Shown: piece by piece, positions 51,911 to 64,000 of the stretch
Layout of the letters: each line of letters starts with the position of its first letter
How positions within the stretch are numbered: the stretch's first letter is position 1
NCBI RefSeq assembly: GCF_015832195.1
Contig: NC_052027.1
Location: 20,248,688 to 20,312,687 of the forward strand
DNA: 64,000 nt
Direction: 5' to 3'
Origin: Motacilla alba alba
Taxonomy: Eukaryota > Chordata > Aves > Passeriformes > Motacillidae
Notes under the pieces: generated by a model
The model's input: the letters and a program-made list of their open reading frames with translations, nothing else
The model's database searches: none
Told to the model about the DNA's origin: nothing
Program-made: the position numbers and the translations under genes

Positions 51911-54514
51911 TTCAGAGGCTGCTGCTGGCACCCCAGGGAGCACAGAGACATTGCCTGAGTAAAACAGGACTGTGAGAGGCTGGAAAGCCTTGACCTGAGG
52001 TCTCAACAAATCCTGGATCAGGCTTTTCCTAGTGGTTCTCTGTGGGTTCATACCCTGCAGTCCCATCTGTGCCCAGTGCTCCCAGTAAGCCCAGCAGACC
52101 ATTCTCACCCGCCAAGATGGAATGGATTCTTTTATCAGTGGTTCTCAAGAAGACAACTCCATATTGATGGATCTGTGCTTTTCTAGAGTGCATCCTGAAC
52201 CACCTGCAGCAGATGTCACCTTGAAGAAGGACCTTGTCACAGGTGGGCACAGCACAGTTTCACATTGCAAGACCAAAGAAGTAGAGAGGACTGAGTTTTG
52301 AACAGCATAGCAATTCCTACAGGTGGTGGTAAGAAACCAATAAGAACTAATTTATTTTTGGAAGCCTGGTAGGTGCCAGTCTGTCTCCCAAGCACATAAA
52401 TATCATCAAAACCTAGCCATGGGCGAGTGAAACAAGACAAGAATTTTTAGCCCAGAGGAAAGCCACCATGAATAGATTGTTTGGAGGGTGATAAGATCCA
52501 TACTGCTCCAAAATGGAGTTCCACCTCACAACAAGGCTGTCTTTGTTGTGGAAGAGTCAGGTTGTGAGAGTCCTGGCATGCCAAATACCTGTAATGGCCT
52601 TCCCTGCCAATTGTCTTTAAATACTGTGATCTTTCACACAGGAGCAAAGCCTGAAAGAAATCTCTCAAGCAAAAACATCATTTATTCATTCATTCTCTGC
52701 AGGACAGTGGAGCAACAAGCCTCTCCTCAGTCCTGTTACTCTTTCTCTCCCCTGCAGATTTCAAGCAGAGATGTGTTGAAACAAAGATGGGTAATTTTGC
52801 TGTGTGAGGATGCAGGAAGAAGCGCAGAGCTATCTCTAGATCAGAGCAGTTCCTGAGCCTGCTGGAGAAATGGCAGATGGCCAGAGATAGCACAAACCAC
52901 TGCTCTCCCAGATTACAATGTGGAGAGCTGAACCTTCCAGGCACAAGCTTCCAGGACAGCAAATTGTGCACAGAAAGGTGAGAAACACGAGGAGCCTGGT
53001 GGGGAGGCTGGGGAGGCTCCTGGAGCCAGCCTTCTCACAGCTACCTCCAGCACCAATGGCCCTCCTCTGCCCAAAGTCCATACCTGGGGGATAACCGAGG
53101 TTAAAAATGCATCTTTTCTATTTGTCTGTATTTTTAAGCTTTGCTTTGGGGAAAAATTTCTGGCCGGTAGGCAGTTCCAGCCATGTTTGCACTCTGGTGT
53201 AGGCTGGTGTGTCATTGCCTGGGAATCTTTTACTGCTAGCACCCATCAAATACAAGCAGACCTTTCAAGGAAGTAGCTTTGCCACAAAGGTGAAACTCCT
53301 CTGCTATTTTTTGTTTCACTGGGTCTGTGCTTATACAGCAGAGCAGACTGTGGGCGTTGGTGCTTCACCAAGCTTTTCAGGATGTGCCTTCATGCTATCA
53401 GAAGCTAAGTAATAAAGATCTCAGAACCATTATTTTTGCAAATATTAATGCTCAACCCTTGAGTTATTCTCAGAATTCAGGGTTCATTTTGCCGGTATTG
53501 AAGCACAAGTTTTCACACCACAGAGCCAGACACAAGCATTTGGGATACTACACATAGTAAAACCCAGAATCTCACCTATAAAACTCCTACAGTAGCATTA
53601 AATTAAAGAGGGGTTAGGCTTTTGTTTGGGGTGGAAATGGCTTTTCTTCAATACAATCTGCCCGTCTCCAGCAAAACTGGAGATGTCTCAGAGCCTGCAG
53701 GTAATTACCACAACAAAAATATCATCCACAAATTAACTGCTGCTCCCAACTTCCTTCTCCCATTTGCCTCTAAGTCACACTCACATGATGCTGGAATCAG
53801 GACTATTGCATAGGAGGAGGTAAAAGGAGAGCTGAGGAAGCAAGGATTGGCATCCCTGGCAGATGGGCTCCTGCAGGGAGCCCTGCTGGGCTGTACCCGG
53901 GGTGTGGGGAGCACACACACAGCCCTGGCTATTCCAGCTGCTGGAATTGGAGCCACAGCCCCACTGTGGACTGCCTGGGAATGCCTGGCCCACAGGGACC
54001 TGGGGAGCATAGCTCAGACCAGGTTGGGTCCTGTGCCTGGCCTAGCTGCCACTGGAGATCAGAAACACGGCCAAGGCAGCAAATCCCAGATGTTCAGTGC
54101 CTGGGATCCCCAGGAAACCTGCATATGGGAGCTGCTGGAGTCCTGCCTTCCCCAGTGCTGCCTCTGCAGCAGCTGCTCCCAGTCCCAAAGGATGGAGTGA
54201 GTGGGAATGCTGCTGTGCTGAACCCAAATCCGTGCCACAGTGTGACACGGAGTGACAAGGACTCAGCCTGAGGTCTTGCTGCTGAAGCCTTTCCCTTCTT
54301 GCAGGGGCGGCTCTCACACAAAGAGCAACGTTTGAACAGCAGGGTTGAAAATGATCCCTTTTCAGCTGAGTGAGACATTCATGTCTGAACCTGACAAGAC
54401 TCCTGCTCACCCACACAGCAGCAGGCAGCTTTTTACCAGAAGTACTGTTTGACTTCTCAGTTAAAACACTTGTTTGATTTTTTTTTTTTTCCTTTCTTAC
54501 AGCTGCTACTCTTA

Positions 54515-55123
<609 letters not shown>

Positions 55124-56880
55124 TCATCTCTAAAGCAATGGCTCTCCATGAGGCACGGGGAGATCAAGTGTTTTTCAGACTGATGCCTCTAGATTTTGGC
55201 TTTTATATGTTTCAAATCCTCTACTGATCAATGTAGAACTCTAAACTCCATACAGAGTGTTAGTTATTGTCTCCACGTTTTGGTCAGACAAAAAATCCTT
55301 CTAGGCCTGAAACTCAAGGACATCCTACAGCCTCAGGCTCTGAAAAGTATAAACAAAAGTGAATGAGGAGGAGAAAACTGGGGGTAAATGACTTCATTAC
55401 CTGCAGCTGTAATTGAAGAATTAACCCCTGATATATAAATGTGCCAAACTTATAATTGTCTGAAAAACTCGTGACCACTGTCCATCCTGGGTGCAGCCTC
55501 TGGGAGGCTTCTGGCTGCCATGGTGTCCCTATTAAAGGCCTTTAATAAATACCCACTTTATTCTCTTAGCCTTGCCTAGCCTCTGCTCCAGGGGGCCACT
55601 CCAAGGCATCAGGGCAGCTTCATCTCTATATTTCCGGATGCTATTAGAAGTAGACAAACTAAACTTAAAACAAAAGGATGGGGTGGTAAATGTTGGAGCT
55701 CAAAAATAAAGAAAGGAAAGGAAAACCAAATATGTGGGCTTGGGAGTTAAATTGTTAAAGCACCCACATTCAACCTTTTAAAAATTCAGCTCGGAAATAG
55801 GATTTGATTTAACAATTTAATTCTACACTAAATTTTATTTTTACAGGACGACCACTTCTGTTTGACTTGTGGTCCAAAAACATTTTAACTCAACTGGGAT
55901 GATTTTTTCACACTGTAGGTGTCAAAAAGTTTTCAACACTGACATCTGTGCTGACTCAATTAAATAAGTCTTGGTTTAATTTCAAAATTTCTCATAAAAT
56001 GAAGAAAAAATCTTGACCTGTTGTAGGCACCGTAACCAGAGCAAGGTGAAGTAACAGCCTCACCAGAGGGCTCTGAGACAGGGTGGGCCAATATTGCTTT
56101 ATGCAACAAGGCCATAATGACAGGCTTCTGTTTCCTATGGGGGGGTTCTCACTTTAAGTCTAAGATTTAATTTCTCTTTTTGAAGTTTTGTTGCATCCTG
56201 GTGTCTGTATTTCCCACATGTGGACCCTACGGGATGTGTGAGGTTTTGAGGCCAGTTCAGCTGGCTGAGCAGGCCCTTCACAGCCCAAGGAGGTTTGCAG
56301 AGGTTGCCCATGTATGTCAAACAACCCTTAAACATTTTTGGATCTCTCAAACCAAGAACTTGTCCTACTCTTATTTCTCCAATGGCAAAACGCACCCTTG
56401 TTCAATAGGATCAGAATCAGGCTCTTAATTAGGGGAGTGCAGATGGGAAGATCTGCTTCCCTTCTCCAAGTGCTCCTCAGCTGAGTCCTGGCAGACCTCA
56501 GCTGCTGGCAAGAGTCTGTTACCCATGAAACAAGCCCATTTCTGCTGCTCATTGCATTTCACAAAAAAAAAAAAATCATCACTTGGGAAAGAAACCTTAC
56601 AACACTTCAGCCTTGGCTGCATCCCTTTCATGTAATATGATCTGGATGTCTCTGCTTGTCTCTTTAAATGATAAATGTTCACTTCCTTATATCGAGGAAG
56701 TAAAATGGAAAACAAGATGACATTATCACAATCTGTTAATAGTCAACTTCGTGCCCTCTATTAGCAAAGGCCGTATTCCCTAATGCTGCAACGTGCTGCA
56801 TTTAGTAAGGAGCTTAATAAATATTAAGGAACAGTCAATTATCCAACTTCCTCAAAGGATTCCTTGTTTCTCCTTACTTA

Positions 56881-56917
56881 AACAAAAAACAAAAAACAAA
56901 CAAACAAAAAAAAAAAG
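56881..56917. repeat. A-rich (CAAAA)n simple repeat
   Basis: Words aaacaaaaaac and aaacaaacaaac followed by a poly-A run. Confidence 0.85.
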
Positions 56918-57975
56918 GCATAAAATGATTTGTTTTGACCATGGAAATTGCCGATGAAGCATTCTAGAACTCTTGGCTTTTTATAAAAATCTGAATGTGG
57001 AAGAGAAATGCCAGGCTTTAGGTGTATTTGGAGTTGAGCTCCTCCTCCAGTTTACACTCATCAACACCCCCACTATTTTAAGCACAACACTATGAAAAAG
57101 GCACTGGTAAACAGTGTGCTATAAGAAGTCCCACTTTATCTCTCAGAGGACAGCACTGCATCACACCAGGTTTCGGCTCCACAAAGCAGCAAGTGGGACA
57201 TTGTCAAAGAAATATTTCTGAGTTGAGTTTACATGTGGTTCTTTTTTCCCTTTGATTTTGATCATATTACTTTTGTTCAGCACAAGTTATTTTCAAGATC
57301 TAGAACAAAAACTACTGGGAAATCACTTGAATCTGACATACTCAGCATTGTAGAGGCTGAGCAACTCTTTTGCTTTTTAGAGGGGAGAGAAAAATACAAT
57401 GTAGAAAATACAAAATTAGTTAGTACAAGCAGAGTCAGAAGCCAGTGTCAAGCTTGATCATAAATTACATTACATATATTATTTTATAAGTTTGTCTTAT
57501 TTGGGAGAAAATCTTAGCAGCTTTTAAAAACTCAAATTTTGGAGATTACAAGGTAAACAAAACAAGTGCCTTGAAGAATTGACCCAAGTAGGAAGTGCCT
57601 TGGCACTTGTGCAGTGGTGATAAAGTGATGTGGGTTTGTCATGTCTGCATCCAACTGTTCCTGTTTTTTCATAAATGATTGACTTTTTGAGTCTTATTGC
57701 CCTGGCCTGGCTCACAGAAATGCCAGCATAGTAGGGAAGCTCAGACCAGCTTGAGTGTCTTCTGTGACAGAGCTTGAGATCCCCGGGGTTGGTGTCCAAA
57801 CAGGGTAACCTGAGCATGGGGTGCTCCTGCCACTTTTAAGTAGAAATTCTACCCCCCTACTTTGGATTTCAGCAGAGTTGAAACTCCTGGAGGATCTGAG
57901 GGGGAAACGAGGCTTTACCAAGGTATGGCCAGGCAGCTGCTCCTGCAGATGTTAGGCAAAGGTGGAGAGTCACCT

Positions 57976-58130
57976 GTCACAGAATCATGGCATGCCAAAT
58001 GGTTTGGGTTGGAGGAGACCTTAAAGCTCTTCTCATTCCACCCCTGCTATGGGCAGGGGCATTTCCACCACTCCAGGGTGCTCCAAGCCCCGTCCAACCT
58101 GCCCTGGACGTGTACAAGAATTACAAGCCC
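57976..58130 (-). mobile_element. CR1 LINE 3' end fragment
   Basis: Reverse-complement CR1 tail: cacagaatcatggcatgcca, aatggtttgggttggagga, then ctatgggcaggggcatttcc and ctccaagccccgtccaacct. Lies in WNT7A intron 2. Confidence 0.92.
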
Positions 58131-60504
58131 TCCTTTCAGCTCCCAAATCACACATTCTTCTCCTTATCTCAGACAAACCATGGTAAACACTCCTGAGCTC
58201 AACTCCAAGCACTGGAACCTCCAGAGAAGGATCTGGCAGCAGTTAGAGCTTGCTCTGGCCATTCATAGGGCCGATGACCTGACAGGTTCCAGCCATGGCT
58301 CTGCTCCCTCACCCTCACCTGGGGCTCTCCCCAGCCCCAGCCAGTGCCTCAGTGCTGTGGGACCACAGGGGCTTCTCTCCAGGTGTTGGACAAAAATATC
58401 CTCCTGTTTTTCCTGTGTTTTTCTGGACTGCAGTGAGGTGTGCAGCACACTGCAGCTCTGTTTGCTCTGATGGCAGAGAGCTTGGCACTGATGGCCCCCA
58501 AAATTTCTGCAGCTCCATCTGCTGACACAGATCCTCTCCCAAAGTGCTGGAGTCCTGTCTGCAGACCCTGCACTGGGCGGGGACCTTCCCAGGCTCTCTG
58601 TACCTATGTCTGAGCTCTGCACAGTCAGGCACCACCCTGAGGTGCCAGCTGTCTCAAGGGGAAGCACTGAGGGGGTCACAGGTGGGTGCAGACACAGGTA
58701 TTACCAGGGCAGCTTCTCTCCTAACACTGAGCACAATTATACACACGCCATGGACACCTCGGAGCCTTAATTCTGCAAACACTCACTGCATGCCTCTGAG
58801 TTTGGAGATGAATGTTTGCTAGACTGGGTTTGGGCTGATGAGCCTGTCCGCCAGCTGCACAGACTGGTCTGCATTCTGCTTTTAATTTAGCTAGCTAGTT
58901 TGGGTTTAAGTTTAATCTTTAAATTTGAAAACTTTATAAAAACTCATTCACACACATCAGGAATGGGAACTTACTTTTTAAAGAAGTGCAATACCTTGAT
59001 GTTGTTTGGGAAACAAAGCCTGAGCCTGCAAAATGCAGAGTGGATTTACTTGCAGGAAGTCAGTAGGTGCTCAGCAGTTTGGGATCTAAGGGTGCTTCTA
59101 AACAGCCTGTCCCACCCTATCAGTCCCCCTCATAAATTGACTAAGCTGTGAAATAAAAGAGAGACAAATTTCTGTTTATCTCGCTGGAAAACATGGGTTG
59201 TATTTTCTGCTATTTAAAGCCAAAGGGTCAGAGAGGGAGTTATCTGCAGTGACATGAGCTGAAATATGATTGGGAAAATATAAAGATGGAAAACACAGCA
59301 TACCTTGCCAATTATGTGCCACAGCAAATATTACTCCTCATCTCTCTATAGAGGCCATAACTCACAGCCTGGAAAAACGCAGAGCAGAACCCATCCCCTG
59401 CCTGCTTTGGGCTTTGCCTCCTCCTTCTTTGGTAGACTACGAATGGTCTGCCAGGATTTTTTATTTTCATTTTTCTTTAACCTAGCACAAGTGATTAATA
59501 AGAATGGTAGCTTAAAAAAAATAATTGAAGTATTCTCTTCCTAATTTTTTCTTTCCCTTCTGTACAAAGTCTGGGGGGTTGGTGCCTTAAAATATTGTAT
59601 TCAGTTGGAATTAAAAGGATGGTTCCCTACAAAACAGCACGGTGGCTTTACAAAGATTAGTAAAAATAAATAAAATACAGAGGGGCTTTAAGAGGCATCC
59701 AAGACTCTGGGGGTTTAGGCCCTGCCTGCTTTCATGAGCTAAAGTTCCTTTCATGAACACATGAAACTCTTGCAGAGGAAACACTCCAGCTAAAGTGATT
59801 ATTTCTGAAAATACCTCCTTTAAATTTATAAAGTTACTACTCAAGACATGTGCACTGCAAAAACCAGAGCAAATTATTTTAGAGTTCAAATAAGTCTCCC
59901 CTTTTCAGAGGGCTCTGAGCCCCCAGACCCCAGCCCTCCTGGGGAGCCCTGCCCCTGCCACAGGACATCTACCACCTTCCCAATCAGATGCAATCTCTCT
60001 GTTCCTCTGGAACAAGTACTCACAAGACACATCTGAAGGCAGGTATGAAAACCTTGTGATGGGAATTCCAACTGCAATGACCTTGGGGCAATGTTTTATC
60101 TTGTAGTGACAGTCCCTGCTGAGAAAGATTGACTTTTTGGCATAAAGCAGCTTTGGATGATCAGGCCATATTTCAGCCTGGCCTCTGTTTAGGCTGCAAA
60201 TAACTGTTCTCCTGCAAGACAGTAAAAACTGGTTGTAGGGGCTGGAAACCTAGCACAGAAATTCAGACTCTGACCTCACCTGACTAGATAGCAAGACTCC
60301 AGGTAATTACTTTTTTTTTTTTTTCCCTGTGCATCTTGGGGGCTTCCTAACATCAGTGGTTGAGAAAACAGAGTACTTCTCAAACTTTCCTCTAAATATT
60401 GACCAAACCACATGGTACAGCAGCACTCAGAACTTTGTTTCCCACAGAGCTGGGAAGGTAATCTTCCATGCAAAACAAAACCAAGGATTTTCCTGCCAGA
60501 GCTT

Positions 60505-60640
60505 CAGGAGCATTTGGACACTGCTCTCAGGGATGTACAGGGTGGGATTGTTGGGGTGTCTGTGCAGGGACAGGGCTGGACTGCATGATCCCTCAGGGTC
60601 CCTTCCAGCTCAGGAGATTCTGGGATTCTGGGATTCCACC
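60505..60640 (+). mobile_element. CR1 LINE 3' end fragment
   Basis: Sense CR1 tail: cagggctggactgcatgatc, cctcagggtcccttccagct, ending in the repeated gattctgggattctggg octamer. Lies in WNT7A intron 2. Confidence 0.92.
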
Positions 60641-62455
60641 AGTGGTTGTTCACTTGGTCTGTTATTCTAGAATTCAAACAATCAGACTTTTAAACATGGC
60701 ACAAGAGACTACAGCAGTGTTTAAAATTGAAATGCTCCCTGAAATGATTGAAGATTAAATCTGTTCTTCAGCACACCTGTACTGGGATGTTTTCACAAGT
60801 GTTTGTCTATAACACAGTGACAATATGAAGATTTACTCATAACTTTCCTGTTAATTTTTGTGTTAAATCTGGCCAGCTGGAGAGGAAAATGTCCTAGATC
60901 TTCTTCTCTTTTCCATACCAGCAGGAGAGCTGACAGCTCTGAACAGGTTAGTAAAGGCTTTGCCTTGTAGGACAGCTGCCATTTGTTTCAATAGGCAGCA
61001 GTGGGAATGTCCCTCTTCCCTGATGACATTCAAAGCCACAGAAGAAAAGTTGATTTTAGTACCTGGAAAATGAATCACTGCTAAATTCAGTCCAGGGTAG
61101 AGCCAACAGTGCAGTGGATAGAGGAAAGCCAGTAGGCTCTCCTGGTTTAGTGTGTGCCTCAGGGCAGCCCGGGAAGATCCCTGAGCCAAAGGCATTGGGA
61201 ACAGCGTGCAGAGCTGCTGGGCTGCCCTGCTGTGCTCATCAGCTTTGGGATCAGCCTGTCTATGGGGATTCTTCTTTTGATTTCAGCTTTCCTTATTCCC
61301 AAGAGTAATGTCAGGCGGGTGAAGTATCAATGTGATTGTACTGAAGCATTTTCCAGGGTAGAAGAGAGTGAAGAACTGATGCATTTTAGTAAGGCAAGGA
61401 TGAAGACCTGGCTGAAATGTTTTGCTGAAATGCTCCTTGCAGACCACCACTCACACCTCAGGACTCCCTCCATCCTCCCCCCCGCTGGGTCCCTGCAGCC
61501 TCTGCAGGGCTCTTGTGCCTCTTTTCTCTCGGATCCATCCTGAGGAGTCTCCATTTGGCCATGTCCCTCTGTGGAAGTGCAGTCAAACAGTTTGTACCAC
61601 TTCACTTTCTTGTTCAGCAGTGCCAGCGCTGCTCACTTGTGCCAAAAGGAGATGGGTTTTTTTCCCCTATGATGCCAATGTGGTGGTATCCTCCAGATCC
61701 CATGAAATGTACTTGTGTCCCAAGGCAGTCCTTTGAGACACCAGCTGAGTCACTGTTGGCCACCTGCTCACGAGGTTGCACCCTGCAAAATGGGCCCCTG
61801 AGGCACCTGATGGAAAGCCTTTGCCACAGCTCTCGCTCTTCCTGTGATCCAGCAGAGTCCAAATCTGCTTTTCAGACTCTATCGAAGGCATCTCTGGCTG
61901 TTCAGATCCTTAGGCTTGAACACATTTCGCCTGAAGACAGAGAGGCAGGAGGATTTTGGCCTATCCTGCTTTAAAAACATTGGTTTTGATTGTGGCCGTC
62001 CTCAGGAACAGAACTGCTGACCACCATGGCAAATACATTTGGTTTTAAGTGTGTCCATAATTGCAGTGTTGCATCATCTCCACGGTTATTTTAGAAATTC
62101 TCTCTACCACTCTACATTATTAATAAGGTGTCTGTGGAATGGTCTAGAAAAATCGTCCCTGTGTCGATCTGGACTCCATCGCTCCCTCCATGACTGGAGC
62201 AGAGCAGCCTGATGGCACTTCGTGACTTCTCTGCGTGCTCCTGGCACTGCTGTCACCAGCTGACACGGGGTAACATCCATAGGGTGTTGGGAGGGGACAA
62301 TCTCTCTTTGGAAGGGCAAAGCAGATAAAATGACCCAGGAAATGGAGAGTGAGTGCTGGGCACTGGTTGGGAGCTCACTGCGACCAGCAGGAAACTCAAG
62401 CCCGTGAGCACAAATATGCTCTAGGATGAATCCAAATGGTTGCTTACTGTACCTC

Positions 62456-62494
62456 TGTAAATAAACTCTACAAATAAACTCCACAAATAAACTA
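62456..62494 (+). repeat. 13-bp triplicate carrying AATAAA in each unit
   Basis: Three adjacent 13-bp units (tgtaaataaactc, tacaaataaactc, cacaaataaacta). Each contains a canonical AATAAA hexamer. Confidence 0.9.
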
Positions 62495-64000
62495 TCACTT
62501 CACTGGACAATGGATTGTATGTGAGTTTTAAAAAATACTCACACGCTACAGGTTAGAGCAGGGAAATATTGTTTGATGCTTTCCTTCTGGAGAATTCCAA
62601 GCGTTTCAATAAGGTTAATATTCCTGTTGCCATTTTAAAGATAGGAAAAGAGAAACACAGAAGAGAGTGCCATGATCCCTTAGCTACACAACAGTAGGGT
62701 CAGGACAGGAATTGCCCTGAATGGCAATAAGAGAATTTAAATAATTGCAGTACGTTTGCATAACATTCATAGAATAGATTACCCAGCAAGGGTAAAAGCA
62801 AAGAAGGCTGGAACTGAAGATGTAGCTTGGTGTGCCATCAAAGCTGTGGGCTGGGAAATAGATCACAAGATGCTCTGGTACCTAAGGGAGCTTGTTTGTA
62901 AGGACTGACACACACAAACCCCACTTCCACAGGAGTTACTTGGGCACATCCTTCCAGGCTGCTGTGAGCCCCTGCTGGCTGCGCTCGCCCCGCAGGGCCA
63001 CGGCCAGGACAGACACACCACTGTAACTTTGGAGTCATCTCCTCATCACAGAGCAGCCCAGCAGCACCACTCCAGAGGCACAGGAACCCTTGCAGAGACA
63101 GAGGGATGAGCTCACGGGTGGCTCACCGACTTTATTGCAAGTGGCAAGACAAAGGTGCCCTGCACTCCCCAAGGCAATAACTTCAGGGTGCCATTGCCTG
63201 AAAGGTACAGTCAGTTCCCAAATGCCAGGGAAGGGACTGGTGTGCTCGGGACTGTTGGAACAGTATTTTGAACACACCTCATCAAAGGCTAATTAAAAAA
63301 GCAATGAGGGTACATTATCCTCACCAAATGGTAACCTGGGTTGTTCTGGTGCTCTATCACCTTGAAACACTTCCTATAGGAAGTGTCCTTCATGTCCCAC
63401 ATCTCTCTTTCCTACTCAGGATGAGGCCCTCAGGCCTGATCTCCTGTTTGTGGGCACCAAATTTGACTTATGGCTTTATGGCACATAGGTTGCACCCTTT
63501 TTAACCAAGGAAAAGATTATTTCTCTGGATAGTGATCTGCAACCCACCCTGGCAGAGTTCCTTGGGAAAGAACAAGAGATGCCTTTTCCCCATAGCCATA
63601 GAAAGATGAGTTGTGTCAGAAGTTCAGAGTACATGTACCTGCTGAGAGGGAAGAAGCAGAAGAACAAGGAGACCACCTGAACAGGAACAGTTACATTAAA
63701 ATATTTTGTGGTGTTTGAGAGCCTGAGTAGTTTTATCCTTGAGGCCACAGGAATGTCTGTGCAAAAGAAAAACTCACCATTGGATTTCAACCCTCTGTGA
63801 TTTTTACCAAAGTTTACTTTAAAATTAACATGTATAACCTGTTTAAATTTGAGGGTTTTGCTATTCTTTAAATGATTTTTATGGAGTTTTGTGATTTGGA
63901 TGCCATTCAACTCTTGACTGTGTTCTGAAACCAAGGAAGAATTTGCCCTATCCATCTTAGCCTCATAATGGATAGATAGAACATATTAAGAGTTATCACC

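Noticed and set aside
63476..63955. 159-residue minus-strand frame in AT-rich DNA
   Set aside because: No domain, no splice context and ordinary composition for intron sequence; most simply a chance frame. A protein search with any avian hit would reopen it.

Overview
This is vertebrate nuclear DNA, almost certainly from a bird and probably a songbird. It is AT-rich and gene-poor, with CR1 LINE 3' ends in both orientations (the hallmark avian repeat), one well-preserved solo retroviral LTR, and several GC-rich minisatellites of the kind common in avian genomes. Bacterial-style features (operons, ribosome binding sites, CRISPR) are absent.

One protein-coding gene is recognisable: WNT7A on the minus strand, represented by its last two coding exons. 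Exon 3 (54957 down to 54686) and exon 4 (34563 down to 34084) have consensus splice sites and join in phase 0. Together they encode 249 residues, matching residues 101-349 of a 349-residue WNT7A. Exon 4 carries the acylated-serine motif, the Wnt7-type linker and the cysteine-rich C-terminal domain. The roughly 20.1 kb intron 3 lies between them. The signal-peptide exon and exon 2 were not found and should lie beyond position 64000.

Layout: 1-33 kb is the 3' flank of WNT7A with no recognised gene. It holds CR1 fragments, a CpG-dense 22/23-bp minisatellite (4478-5339), a degenerate ~34-bp minisatellite beside a CpG-rich block (10.4-11.1 kb), and a 639-bp solo LTR with a perfect 5-bp target duplication (22638-23276). 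33.0-34.1 kb is the probable 3' UTR. 34.1-54.96 kb is WNT7A exon 4, intron 3 and exon 3; the intron contains a 21-bp triplicate, a 14-copy 34-bp minisatellite, a 29-copy CTCCT microsatellite and several CR1 pieces. 54.96-64 kb is part of intron 2 and contains two CR1 pieces.

I found no undescribed multi-gene system. The most unusual structures are the G-quadruplex-prone, CpG-dense minisatellite with higher-order duplication, the 34-bp array with self-complementary units, and the CpG-rich block near 10.7-11.1 kb that resembles a regulatory element. All other long reading frames look like chance frames or frames created by tandem repeats.
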